Origin: Raphanus sativus
Taxonomy: Eukaryota > Streptophyta > Magnoliopsida > Brassicales > Brassicaceae
DNA: 64,000 bases
Direction of reading: 5' to 3'
Assembly: GCF_000801105.2 (NCBI RefSeq)
Contig: NC_079515.1
Span: 4,340,001-4,404,000, forward strand
The notes beneath the pieces are model-generated. The model did not search any database. It worked only from the letters and a program-made list of their open reading frames with translations, and was not told the DNA's origin. Position 1 is the first letter of the stretch. Every line of letters starts with the position of its first letter. The position numbers and the translations under genes are program-made. Below are positions 1 to 11,281 of the stretch, piece by piece.

Positions 1-414
1 CTTTTTAAAATTTGGCAGATTTTTGTTTTCATGTTATGGCATACTTATACTTTCTACATTTACAAACAACAAACTTTCAGAATAAGTATGCTTCATTGTC
101 GACGTTATAATAACACAACTATGTGATCACAAACTTATTTTAGTTACGGCAGCTTTTAAAAGATGGCAAACTTTAATCTAGTTACGGCAGGCTTTCAAGA
201 GATGGCAGACTTTTTGATCCAGAATCAGTTAATAAAATTAATTGGTTAACTAATTAGAATAAACAGATTCCGGTTTGCTCTAATTAAACCAAAATTTCGA
301 CCATAACTGCAATAAGTTATTAAAACCTAGGTTTTTGCCGTAAACATTCTTCTTCCTCTTCTTCCAATCACGTTCTTTGGACAAGTGGCTATTTCACGTT
401 AATCTCAAGAAAAA

Positions 415-1770
415 TTGATGGAGGAGGTTATAGCCGTTTGTGGGCAGTGGTTATTCGAGAAGGATAAGTGGTTGTTTCACGTTGATAGCAGAAGAGGAAG
501 CAAAGTAATTCCAGTCAGTGATAAGACAAGGTTTGAAGATATGATCAACATGGTTTATGAAGACTACAGATTAGATAAGAGACATGTTAATATCGAATTG
601 AGTTACATGCTTGGCAGGAAGAGCTTGATGAAGCTAACTCGTGACACACCCCCAGTTAAAATTGGGAATTTTCGACAGCTACAAAGTTTCTTCCGTCTTC
701 TACAATCTGACAAAATCCGTCTATGCGTAGAGGTCACTTTTAGAGACAACATGAAGACGATGAAACAGATCAACCAGTCGGGTTGTAATCATGATGAAGA
801 CTCAGACACTGACGGAGAACGGTTTGACTATTGCGATGATTCAGATGGTGCGACATCAGATGATGAAAACTTTATAGCCTATGGATTAGTTCCAGAAGTA
901 GATACAGAGATGGGGAAAGTGACTCCACATGTTAAGCCAAAGGTGGGGATATCAAGCAAATCAAAAAAGGCTAAGGCTGTGACTCCACATGTTAGGCAGC
1001 AACAACTGAATTCACTAAATATTTTTGTTGGCCAAAGTTTTGAGTCCAAGTCTGCTTTAAAAACACGACTTAAGATGTTGACGATAGTGCAACAGTTTGA
1101 TTACGATGTCGAATACTCAACACCGGATCTGTTAATTGTAAAATGTTGGGTTCAAGGCTGTAGTTGGAGGTTAAGAGCATCACCGACAAGTGATACTCCT
1201 CGCTTTACTGTACGGGTCTATGTTTCAGATCATACTTGTTCAATTACAGAGAGATCAGCTCGTTGCAGACAAGCAACACCAGATATTCTTGGATCTTTAT
1301 ACACTGATTTCATTGGTGGAGTGGAGCCAACCGTTTTGCCAAGTCATGTGAAGCAGTCCCTTAACAAGTGCTTTGGAATAAAGGTTTATTTCATTTACTT
1401 GTGTACTCAAAATTTAATTTATTTCTAACGGTTGTTTACTATTTTAAATGATAGATGGACTACTGGAAAGCTCATCGAACACTAATGTGCGCAAGAGAAT
1501 TGGTTAGGGGATCTGCAGAGAGTGGCTACCAAGATTTACCAGTCTATTTGCATATGATTAAAGAAGCAAATCCAGGGACATTCACTCGCCTTGTAGTAGA
1601 TTCTAGTGACAGATTCAAGTATCTTTTCATCGCATTTGATGCTAGCATCAAGGGTTTTCCATTCATGAGGAAGGTCGTTGTTGTCGATGGCACATTCTTG
1701 CAAGGAAAGTACAAAGGGACTCTACTAATTGCATCAGCACAGGATGGCAACTTCCAAATATTTCCAATAG
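415..1770 (+). pseudogene. mudrA-like MULE transposase, 3'-truncated
   Basis: Exon 1 spans 415-1383 and ends GGAATAAAG|gt. Exon 2 restarts at 1455 after ...gatag. The N-terminal half has an acidic region (about residues 125-165) followed by the MuDR-type DNA-binding domain (about residues 200-300, with CWVQGCSWRLRA and a later H-x-C pair). Exon 2 gives the start of the MULE transposase core, VVVDGTFLQGKYKGTLL, whose Asp is the first catalytic Asp of the DDE triad, then DGNFQIFPIA. After about base 1770 the reading leaves the family and stops at 1844. The second Asp, the Glu and the SWIM zinc finger are gone, so the enzyme is dead. Confidence 0.82.
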
Positions 1771-1777
1771 CACTTAC

Positions 1778-4103
1778 AGAATCTGTTATCCACCCTTCAT
1801 TATATGTTTTCCAGTCATTTCTTGGCGTTATTAGCTTCATATAGAACTGAGTGTCTACATCGTTATCACCACTGAAATGAATAAAAACAAGTTCAAGTTA
1901 GTTTGACAGTAATGAATTATTAAGAGAAATTAGACACTTACGAGAGATTTCGTAGATAATCCAGTAGTTTCTTGAATTTTATCTCAGCAACTTTAGCTAA
2001 AGGATCATAGTGGGCTTTAGAGACAGAATCACCTGGTATGATTCTCTTCACAGTTGAGTTACCTACATATGGATACACTTGAGTCTTTGTCAGTTGTGGC
2101 TTGCGTTTTTGCAAAGGTCCTTCGAAGACTGATGCCGCCAACTGGTCTAACATTGCACCTAGTTTACCATATTTTTCCTTGTCTTCTAAATCAGACCATG
2201 TTCCACCAGAATCCCTAAGTTGTGGAACTTCAACCTTCTCTTTCTTTACATTTTTCAATCCTCTAGCTGGTTTTTTTACTTGTGTTGTTCCAACAACCTT
2301 CTCACCACCAGTGTCAAGTAGATTAGGAGATATTAGCTTGACCTCGGATTTTTTGGCTTTCTTTCTACTCACACATTGTACTGCCCCATTCATTTGTGAT
2401 GATGCTTTGTCTTGGACCATCCATGACTAAGTTCAGCATGTAAAAACAATATAAAGTAAAATTTCAAGAGTAAGTTATTTTAAAATGAAATAGACATACA
2501 AGTTAAAGGAAGCAAATAACTAACCGGGTCGTTGCTGTTGACTTCATCTTCATGGTTCACATTGTAGTGTGCATCATTTTTAGGGGCAGAAGCTTGCATT
2601 TGCTCTCTAAGTTGAGCAATCTCTTCTTGTAAAGTGGAGATTTTCTTTGTAAATACCAGCTCAGCTTCACCAATCCTGGCATTTACTTTTTCATCAACAG
2701 ATGCGTCTACTGCAGTCAACACCTTCTCGACAATAACTGTGTCCATACTTCCAACCTTTTCAGTTAACGTGTTCATTGCTTTCATTAGGCCAAGCTGGAA
2801 TGTATCATCTCGAGTTGAGTTAAGGCTGGATCCGCAAGCATGCTACAACACAGTAAACAATTTCAGCAATACTCGTCAAACATATATGTATAACAAAAAG
2901 CTTATATACTCACAGTGGATGTCCTCTCTTTTGGCATTTTTTTCTTCATACACTCTTCTTCACTCACCAATTTCCTTTTCTCTTTGTTTGGTACTGGTGC
3001 AGTACGTGAGTTCAAGTTCCAATATGTATCATCAAGCTCACCATGTAGAATGTCTGTGATCAAGTTGTGAAGATCATCATCAACCTTGTCCTCTGGCCAT
3101 TGAGGATATATCTCAGCTTCTGGCTTCTCAATGAGATGTCTGACTCTTACCTACCAATCAAATGATGTAAATATATGTTAGTATTTTTATATGTCAAATT
3201 ATCACTTTTTAATAAAATTAAAAATAGGTAAGAAAAAAAATTAACCTTCTGATGGAGACTTTTCTCCTTGATATAAAACTGATCTCAGTTTATACGGCCA
3301 CGAGATCCAGACCAAGAGAGAAGAGGAACTTGGTTACCCTCAATGTGATTCCCATATTCATGTCCAATACCAGGTATCGACTCATACAACCAGATGAGGA
3401 GAGCATGCACGCATCCGCGAAGTGTATACTTGTTCCTTTCTTCATATGAAACAATTTTCACTGAATTTACCAGGCTAGAAAATCCCACACGCCCCCAAGG
3501 GTATCTATCAAATGCTTCTATGTCTAGGACTCTCTTTGCTTGATCCAAAGGAATTCTACTGCCTGGAGAGATGCCAAGTACTCCAACAGACAAGACACAT
3601 AGTAAACCAAACATTCTTCTCTCCTCAAACGTCCAATTCCTAACTTTAGTGAACAACAACCGCAACTCAGAAAGCATAGGACCATGTGAAGGAGAAACAC
3701 CAAGCTTTTCCCAAAATGGTTTATGATCAATCTCCACCTCTTCATTTATGTTGAAAGGCTCGCAATTTAAACTTGTAATATCACCAAACTCATATAGCGA
3801 AAACCTTATTGCCTGACCTTCTATAGCACTCCATATCTCATGGATATTATTAACCACCAATTGGTTTGTAAGTAAATGGTGAACCGCCTTGGCTGACCAG
3901 GTATAATTCAGCTCTTTCAGCTTCAGAATAACTCCAACAGATGATGTTTTAATAGATTCCCACGCATCTAAACCAATTTCTTCTTTCACCATCTGCAAAT
4001 TAGCCAAGTGACAGTTATGATTCATGCTTCGATGCTGTAATGGAGATTTCCCCTCTTCATAAAGTCTTGCTGGATATCTTTTTCCACTGTTTGATGTAGT
4101 CAT
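1778..4103 (-). pseudogene. Ulp1-like / DUF1985 protein gene carried by the MULE, broken
   Basis: Reverse-strand exons can be traced at 4103-3246, 3150-2914, 2842-2525, 2426-1942 and 1871-1778, with GT-AG junctions that keep phase. The first exon encodes a DUF1985 region (LRLLFTKVRNWTFEERRMFG and the following residues) but carries an in-frame TGA at 3287-3285, after which the frame continues to the splice site. The third exon encodes a coiled-coil-like segment. The fifth begins the Ulp1 (C48) protease part (FYMKLITPRNDW, NEGWITDS) and ends at an intact donor GTAAGTG. The catalytic His-Asp-Cys exons that should follow are missing. It is a pseudogene because of both the stop and the missing protease core. 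Confidence 0.75.
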
Positions 4104-4401
4104 CCGTCTGAAAAGAAATGTTAGATGTAGTAAGTATTACAAACCAAGACCGAGGAAAAACGACCAAGACCCAGACCCAGACGATACCCAACTGATATCA
4201 ACAAATGTTCAAACGAAAAACACTTCTATCTACTCTGTGTCATGTGAAAATCAAATTCATTTGATACTGAATATTAAAAATCGTTTGACAGAGACTAACC
4301 TTTGGTGGAAAAATAGGTGGATTAAACTGATTGATGTGGAGAGGAGCTTGTAAGGGATGAAAGCCTTAAGATTCACGCAGCTGAAAATTTTAGAAAGGGG
4401 G

Positions 4402-4557
4402 TTTAGGGTTCGTCGATTGGGTTTCGGGTTCACTTCTCCTATGTGAATCGAAGGTTTTAATGGTTTAGGGTGCGGAGATGACGAAATCGATGAGAAATCA
4501 TGATGAAAACTAAAGAGAGTCAAGAGTTTGAGGATTTCACAATTTTGGGATTTAGGG
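4402..4557 (-). promoter_or_regulatory. Telo-box-like motifs upstream of the MULE Ulp1 gene
   Basis: Three copies of TTTAGGG (CCCTAAA on the gene strand) lie at 4402-4408, 4464-4470 and 4551-4557, 300-455 bp upstream of the reverse-strand ATG. Telo-boxes are frequent in promoters of genes active in dividing tissue. Whether they drive this pseudogene is inference. Confidence 0.3.
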
Positions 4558-4720
4558 TTCTTGGAGCTACAGAAGAGAAAGATATCGTGGTTGGTTTTTT
4601 TTAAAGAGATTTCACCATTTTTTGGTCAAGTAATAGGAATGGGAATTTTATCTTAATTGATATTTTTTTACCGACGGGGCATTTGAGTCCAGATGAAGCC
4701 TTTTTTTTTTGTGTGTGTTA

Positions 4721-4834
4721 CTCTAGTAATTTCTAGTAAATTGTATGTCATTCCAACTAATTTCTCTTAAAATTATAAAAAGATTTTTTGTGTAATAAGA
4801 AAAAAAAATTAGAATGACACTGAAATAGAGGGAG
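4721..4834. mobile_element. Degenerate Stowaway-like MITE
   Basis: The right end reads ...CTATTT-type terminus GAAATAGAGGGAG followed by TA (4835-4836), i.e. CTCCCTC inverted, the Stowaway signature. The left end at 4721 follows a TA and begins CTCTAGTAATTTC. An inverted pair GTCATTC / GAATGAC lies inside. The left terminus is eroded, so the family is likely but the start is approximate. Confidence 0.45.
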
Positions 4835-5285
4835 TATATAAGCGACAAAATATTTTTATATTCATCTTTACAATTGGTGATAAACACCAGATTTTTTTTT
4901 TGATAAAATAAGCACCAGATTTTAACGACAAACACAATGTGTTTTAGGAATGAATTTCTTCTATCAAAGACTATTCTAAACTATATGTAAACCAGAACAA
5001 TATATATATATATATATATATTTTTTTATTTTTTTTGAGTAAGTGTCACATGTAGAAACAACTGGCTCAATTCCATTTTAGAGGCTAGAAATTTCTTGTA
5101 GATGTATTTCGATTGATCATTTCAGTTTTTTCGTTTATAAAATTGTAAAGGCTTACACTATACTTTGTTAATTTATCTCTTAGACATATACATGACGAAT
5201 CATAAACAATGTTTTGGTGATAAATTCCAACAAAACGTAGTGCGTGACTAATTCCTAAATGAAGAAGATGAATGTGACTGGAACG

Positions 5286-5780
5286 TGTTGAGACCAGGAG
5301 TTTGCAAACAAATGTGTTCAACGTTTCTTCATGGTTGCACAAGTCACAAGGTATTATGACGTGGCGTCATTTTATTGGTTGGAAATATTAATTACGATTT
5401 GACAAGAGATAATGATTGAAGCTTAGAGATAATAATGAATCAGAAGATTTAGACTTATCAAGATTAAAAAGAGACTGGTTTGAAGGATAAAAGGGATCAA
5501 ACTTTGCAAGTTTGTTTTCTACAGTTTTGGAAGTGCAGAGAGAAAACAGTGTTGTGTCGAAGTTGAACAAAGTTTTGGGTGTTGAACAAGTCGGGCGACT
5601 TGGCTGTTAGAGTAAGGTTGGGTAGATTAGAAATTGGTCAGTGTCGATTCACAGGTGTGAAGTCGAGTAAACCTGATTAAACAAAGACTGTAATTTGTTT
5701 AAAAGATTTCTAATAAAAGATAACCTTATTTGGAGAATCTTGTTCATTGTTTCTGTGTTTCTGTGTTCCTAGTTCTTTCA
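5286..5780 (+). repeat. 5' LTR
   Basis: 495 bp, TG...CA ended, paired with 7302-7796. The element's promoter should lie here. Short ORFs on the opposite strand occur in both LTRs and are not taken as genes. Confidence 0.92.
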
Positions 5781-5782
5781 TT

Positions 5783-5794
5783 TGGTATCAGAGC
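5783..5794 (+). other. Primer binding site (tRNA-Met type)
   Basis: TGGTATCAGAGC begins two bases after the 5' LTR and is complementary to the 3' end of plant initiator tRNA-Met, as in most plant copia elements. Confidence 0.85.
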
Positions 5795-5848
5795 GGGTCA
5801 CCTACCTAGATCTAGATATCTATAACAGGTTGAGGTCCTGCGAAGAAC

Positions 5849-7113
5849 ATGGAAACAACAGAGTTTGTAGCGGCTCACAGATCATTCATGTTGGATGAAA
5901 ACAACTTTGGACACTGGAAGGTGCGCATGAAACAACAACTCAAAGGGATTGAGGAAGATGTTTGGACTGCAGTTGAAACAGGATGGACAGATCCAACGAT
6001 CTGTACTGAAGATGATGAAGAGATAGCTAAACCCAAAAATAAGTGGACAAAAGCAGAAAAGACTGCATCGAGACTCAACGCAAAGGCGCTATCAGAAATC
6101 TTCAATGCAATCAGTTCAGATCAGTTTAAACTTGTGCAGGGATGTTGTTCAGCCAAGGATGCATGGGACACGCTTGTGGAATACTATGAGGGAACATCCA
6201 CTGTTAAAAGAGCAAGACTAGACTATTTGGCCTCTCAGTTTGAGAATTTGAGGATGGCGGATGAAGAATCTATCACGAGTTTTAGCTCAAAGCTGACTTC
6301 TATTGCAAACGAGGCAATTGTCCTTGGAAAGAACTTAAGGTAGATTATGATTCAGATAGTGATGGAGAGATAAATAGGTTATCAGACCTTTTGTCAGAAG
6401 AAAAGGAGAAAAGCAGAAATCTTGAGCATAATCTGAACGAAAACAACAAGAAGATCAGGATGTTAAGCAAAGGAACAAAGGATTTGGATACTCTTCTTGC
6501 CATGGGACAGCCTGCAAAACAGAATTGGGGTCTTGGATACATAAGAAATCGTGTGTCAAGCTCTAGTAGTGGAACAGATCAAGCATGTCTCACCAATTTC
6601 GTTTGTGCTAAACCAGTTTCTGATATTAAATCAAAGGAGATTGAATCGCATCAAACCTGTTCAAGCAAAGAAGTACTCGTTGAACAGACAAATCAGAAGT
6701 TCAAACAAGGTTGTTACTTCTGTGGAAAACCTGGACACATACAGAGATAATGTTATGCTTTGGAAAGCAAGATGAAGACAAGGAAGGCTGGAGAATGTAG
6801 TCTCAACTATGGATGTTATTCTTGTGGGAAACTTGGGCATACTCATCGATTTTGCTATGAGAGAATCAACAATATCAAGAAGGCTTGGAGTGAAAGCAAA
6901 TGTTATGTTGAGTCAAAAAGCTATGGTAAGGTATGGATTGCAAAATCAGATTTGTATTCCAAATGCAAGGAGACTGTTCAAGGGCTTGTGTGCAATGTAG
7001 CATGTTCAGAGAAATTGGGATGTCCGAATGTCAATAGGAGATGGGTTAACACTAAGGTTGTTCGAGGTATACTCAGATATGTTAATGAAGCCAATGCTTT
7101 ATGCCAGGCATAA
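5849..7113 (+). pseudogene. Copia-type gag remnant with two zinc knuckles
   Basis: The first frame (5849-6343) gives a gag N-terminus of the DUF4219/UBN2 kind (LDENNFGHWKVRM; DAWDTLVEYYEGTSTVKRA). It ends in a stop just where the frame must shift; the second frame (about 6345 onward) resumes with an acidic and basic coiled region. This suggests an internal deletion around 6340. The first CCHC knuckle (CYFCGKPGH) is cut by TAA at 6748-6750 between its His and last Cys. The frame continues to a second, intact knuckle (CYSCGKLGHTHRFC) and stops at 7113. No pol follows. Not expected to give a full capsid protein. Confidence 0.78.
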
Positions 7114-7301
7114 GCAGGATGGGGCTCCAAGAGATGTGACAAAGGCATGATTTGTTATGAAGATTTTCAAAGAGTTTTGTCACTCAAGCAGGGGGAGATG
7201 GAAGAGTTGTTTCAGCTTGATGGTACTTAGTTGAGGGGGAGTTTCTTGCAAGTGTTCGCTAGTAAGCTTGAGTTGTAAAACTCAGTGAAAAAGGGGGAGA
7301 T

Positions 7302-7796
7302 TGTTGAGACCAGGAGTCTGCAAACAAATGTGTTCAACGTTTCTTCATGGTTGCACAAGTCACAAGGTGTTATGACGTGGCGTCATCTTATTGGTTGGAA
7401 ATATTAATTACGATTTGACAAGAGATAATGATTGAAGCTTAGAGATAATAATGAATCAGAAGATTTAGACTTATCAAGATTAAAAAGAGACTGGTTTGAA
7501 GGATAAAAGGGATCAAACTTTGCAAGTTTGTTTTCTATAGTTTTGGGAGTGCAGAGAGAAAACAGTGTTGTGTCGAAGTTGAACAAGGTTTTGGGTGTTG
7601 AACAAGTCGGGCGACTTGGCTGTTAGAGTAAGGTTGGGTAGATTAGAAATTGGTCAGTGTCGATTTACAGGTGTGAAGTCGAGTAAACCTGATTAAACAA
7701 AGACTGTAATTTGTTTAAAAGATTTCTAATAAAAGATAACCTTATTTGGAGAATCTTGTTCATTGTTTCTGTGTTTCTGTGTTCCTAGTTCTTTCA
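7302..7796 (+). repeat. 3' LTR
   Basis: 495 bp, same length as the 5' LTR with no indels and seven transitions between them. It follows the polypurine tract at about 7288-7301. Confidence 0.92.
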
Positions 7797-7801
7797 GAAT
7801 G

Positions 7802-8821
7802 TGGGTCTTCTCATGAAACGTAAGGGTGGTCAGAGAAAGGACATTAAGATTCACCTCGGATTGGTCGGAAGAGACCGGCCAAAAAAGGAACGGTTCATCG
7901 CTATATGACAATTTAGCTTAACTTCTATTCAATTTTTTTCTGGTTCTTACTTTTTCCCTTGAATTTCAGTTTTTCCTTATAATATTGTTCTTCATACACA
8001 TGCTTTTTGTAAAATGTGTATTTGGCGTTTTTTTAAGATATATGACAATCTTATGTTGATAACCTTACGTCGAGATCATTTAAATCCTCTATGAACCGAC
8101 CCATTTTGTACCCATAAACTTGAAAAGAAGAAAAAACACACTCAAATTTTAGTCGAGTATAAACTCAAGCACACACTGTTGCACACTCATTCAATAGACA
8201 TCATTTGAAAAAAAAGTTTGCTATGTGTCATCAATGCATTAATTTTTTAAAAAATAATAACATGACATATTAATAGTAATGACATGATTTAAAGTTAACC
8301 GTAACATGAATATTTGTATTTAATGTTGATTTATATTTTGGTAAATTTTTATAAGTATAGTAATAATTCATAGATCATCATTAATATAACAATAAATAAT
8401 AATAGTAGAAATAGAAATATAATAATAATTTATAATTTTCGTAATGTTATTTATTCTAATTTTTATAATTTTTAAACTTTCATTACTAAAATAAATAAAA
8501 TTTTATGCAGTTTTTAACAAATTATAATTTTCTATTCTCAATACCATTAGTTTCTTTTTAGTATCTAAAATTTTAAAATATTATTTAGTTTTACATTTCG
8601 ATAATTATAACAAAATTTTCTCTTAATTTTATAAAAGTACTTAATATATTTTAACTAAAGGAAATAGATAAAAAAATCTTTCCAAAATTATAGTTTTAAA
8701 TATATACATGTATACTTCATATAAATTTAAATAAATGATATATATTTTATCTTAATTCTACATATAATTAATTGAAAATTTGAAATTAAATTGTAAGCAA
8801 ATAACAACACCTGATTTTATA
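7802..8821. other. AT-rich intergenic DNA, no gene seen
   Basis: Very AT-rich, with no ORF or splice-consistent exon series. No repeat termini could be paired. Confidence 0.5.
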
Positions 8822-9101
8822 CTCCCTCGTTTCAATATTAAATGATGTTTTATCCTAATTAACAGATATTAATAAAATTATTTTTATCAAAAATATCAAT
8901 AAAATGTAATACAGTATAAAACTAATTTATTTAATTATAAATATATATAATAAAAACACAATTGATTACACGGTTTTTTATAAAGTTAAAGTTATCTATA
9001 TTTTTTTGGTAAAACAAAGTTATCTATGTTTGTGTAAATATCATCTATTATTATAAGACAAAAAATTCTCTAAAACTTCATTTACATTGAAGCGGAAGGA
9101 G
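8822..9101. mobile_element. Stowaway-type MITE, 280 bp
   Basis: The left end CTCCCTCGTTTCAATATTAA and the right end, read in reverse as CTCCTTCCGCTTCAATGTAA, form terminal inverted repeats of about 30 bp. Both are flanked by TA (8820-8821, 9102-9103), the Tc1/mariner-type target. There is no coding capacity. Confidence 0.85.
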
Positions 9102-9103
9102 TA

Positions 9104-9900
9104 TTGTCTTTGTTTTTTTCGGGAATGCAGTGTCAGCCGTGAGCAGCACAAAATTATAAAATAATTTAAAATGAGAGGTTAGCAATAAAGTTAAAATAGA
9201 AAGTCAAATGATAACAATAATTGATGCTAATCACACGTCAAGACATGTATGGGAGAGGCTGTTTTTTACAGCAGCGAAGAAAACACGAAAAGATAGTAAC
9301 GATAGTAGCTGGCGGGAAGTGTATAACGACGCTGCACTTATATTTCTCTGTTTTGTTTGTTAAAGTTTGGTCGTTCGCCGCTGACGCTGTGTCCAGAAAT
9401 ATGACCAGGGCTACTATATATAGGTGAAGAACAAGCAAATAAATAAACGGCCCACTCGAGAAATAGTTGACTAATGTCTACAGCTTAGTTGGGTCGACCT
9501 TTGGTTCTGGTCTCTTTGAGGCCCATAAATCTCTTTTAGGCCATGAATCGTGATTCTGATTCTGGCTCGGCCGCTTAATATTCAACCTAGTTAACCGATA
9601 TCTAAACTCCACTAGACACTTAAATAATTTGAATTTTAGCCGACTTAATTATAAAAACACAACGATTAGTGAAACTTTTATTTCAAAATAATTATCTATT
9701 TCTTGGCTATACACATCGCAAGCAAAATAAATATGTCACATTATCACATATAAATATCTGAAGTATGGAACCAAACGACTAATCATTGATGTCCATATAG
9801 ACTTGGTTAACATGATTTTTTATCGTCATTATTTGGAAAATGTACACGTGTGTGACTGTGTGTTTTATGATTTATCTCCTTTGAGTTGTTGTTTAGCTTC
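9104..9900. other. Intergenic DNA with an isolated TATA-like site
   Basis: No supported gene. CTATATATAGG at 9414-9424 would make a good TATA box, but no ORF of interest starts in the next 500 bp. It could be the promoter remnant of a lost gene. Confidence 0.35.
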
Positions 9901-10612
9901 CGGCGTCGCACTAATCTAGTGGTGGACGTTCGGTTTTTGTAACCGTCGTGGCTCCTTACTCAGGTGAATGGTCGGTTCTTGTTATTTTGAAAAGTGAAGG
10001 CTTGTTATGCTCCGATGGTTTTTCGTTTGGTGTCTTGGTAACGATTTGAAGCTTTGAATTAAAGCTCGCCGCTGTTGGCTTGAAACCCATTGTAAGCTTG
10101 GGTGTTAGTGCATGTTTGGAGGTTTCGGTTTTTTGGCTATAGTTCTTGTCGGTCTCGTGATGATATGGGTTAGATTGGTTAAGCTCTCGTGAGACGATGA
10201 TGCTCTCCGTTTTAAACAACGACAAGAGAAGAAAGTGAAGTTTGGGATCTCGGGATATATATCCGATGATCGAGTAGGTGGTCTAGATGTGAGCTCGGTT
10301 TGTCCGATTAAAGCTCCTGGAGGAGGACCGCCGGTGTTGAAGGTTGAAGTTGTGGTTGCGTCCGATGCGGCGCCGCTCAGATTAGGGCAAATCCCCCGGT
10401 GGAGGCAGAGAAGAGGTGCATGATACGCGCCTAGAGTTTTCATTCGGATGGGCCTTGGGTTTGTTGTTGGGTTTTAAAACTTTTATTATCTGCTTAGTTT
10501 ATTTTGGATTGACTGTGGGCCTTGTTTGGTTTCAGGCCGTAGGCCATTGTAAGAACTCTGGATTTGGCCCATTATCTTTATAAATCAATTGACGGAAAAA
10601 CAAAATTCTAGA
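9900..10612 (+). other. GC-richer noncoding block, possible Sadhu-like retroposon
   Basis: This block is clearly GC-richer than its surroundings, holds short overlapping ORFs on both strands without a family match, and ends in TTTATAAATCAATTGACGG then an A-rich run. That shape resembles noncoding retroposons of crucifers such as Sadhu. I could not find a target duplication, so the identity is a guess. Confidence 0.25.
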
Positions 10613-10837
10613 TTTTAGTGCTATGTTTTTACTATATTTCCTATATACTTTAGTGACATGTTAGTCCGAGACTTCGAGAGATGTGAGAAATATGCATTTA
10701 TGACTTTTTCATGACTGGTTTACACGTGTCATTGGATTCATTTTCTGTCACGAAAATGAAAGAGACATCAATCAAAGAATCAATCAAGCAGAAATTCACC
10801 CTCTTACGTCCAAATCTTCAATATGTCATCATCTCAG

Positions 10838-10970
10838 TTTTTTTTTTTTTTTTATAATCCAGAGGTTCCCTGTTTACGCAGATCATTTCTCTGGATCCGA
10901 TCAGACAGCGGTCCACTTCACCCGGAGGAGGCTTAACCTGGGTTGAGGACAAGGCCCAACACCCAGTACC
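10838..10970 (-). mobile_element. SINE-like retroposed fragment
   Basis: A T tract (the A tail of a reverse-strand insert) at 10838-10853 is followed by about 115 bp of non-AT-rich body. The insert is flanked by direct repeats TCATCATCTCAG(TT) at 10826 and 10971. Tail plus target duplication show retroposition. The body lacks a clear A box, so it may be 5'-truncated. Confidence 0.7.
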
Positions 10971-11281
10971 TCATCATCTCAGTTATTGCATTATCATTTA
11001 AATGAAAATAACCTTCTAATTACATATAAAATCTTTAATCAATTCATAAATGCAAGTCAAAACAAGCTTCAGATGTGAGAGTTCGTAGTCTTCTGGAACT
11101 TTCATAGATATAATGAATGTGAGAAATGATTCACCGTGTCCTTTTCGTGTCTTTCTTCTAGCGCTCTTGCTTATCCTCTCCACCCCATCCTCTTAGTCCC
11201 TTCTTTTCAGAATCATTATCAACTTGATGACTAGATGTTTGTGTAATTTGATTATGAATTTTAAGTAGAAATCGTTGGAAT

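Larger units (their letters stand above)
1..4640. mobile_element. Mutator-like element, Kaonashi (Ulp1-carrying) type, internally deleted
   Basis: A forward mudrA-type transposase (from 415) and a reverse Ulp1/DUF1985-type gene (from 4103) face each other and meet abruptly near 1770. Each has lost its 3' half there. Arabidopsis Kaonashi MULEs are known to carry Ulp1-like protease genes beside mudrA, which fits this pairing. The left end holds subterminal repeats (TTACGGCAG and GATGGCARACTTT, twice between about 143 and 213). The left border probably lies at or before base 1; the right border is placed loosely after about 4640. No long terminal inverted repeat was found, which is usual for this MULE group. 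The element cannot move by its own enzyme. Confidence 0.7.
5286..7796 (+). mobile_element. Non-autonomous copia-type LTR retrotransposon with gag only (TR-GAG type)
   Basis: Two 495-bp LTRs (5286-5780 and 7302-7796) begin TGTTGAGACC and end CTTTCA. A tRNA-Met type primer site, TGGTATCAGAGC, lies at 5783-5794. A purine tract, AAAAAGGGGGAGAT, lies just before the 3' LTR. Flanking 5-mers are GAACG (5281-5285) and GAATG (7797-7801), a target duplication with one C-to-T change. The interior is about 1.5 kb and encodes only a damaged gag; no protease, integrase, reverse transcriptase or RNase H is visible. The LTRs differ at seven sites, all transitions (about 1.4%), so the insertion is young. Movement would need enzymes from a related copia element. 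Confidence 0.92.

Noticed and set aside
5388..5570. 60-residue reverse ORF also found at 7404-7586
   Set aside because: It lies inside both LTR copies and is explained by LTR duplication; no family features.
9414..9424. TATA box suggesting a gene near 9.45 kb
   Set aside because: No ORF or exon chain follows within a reasonable distance.
9956..10443. Overlapping ORFs on both strands in a GC-richer block
   Set aside because: No domain, no codon-like pattern, no splice structure; treated as a possible noncoding retroposon.
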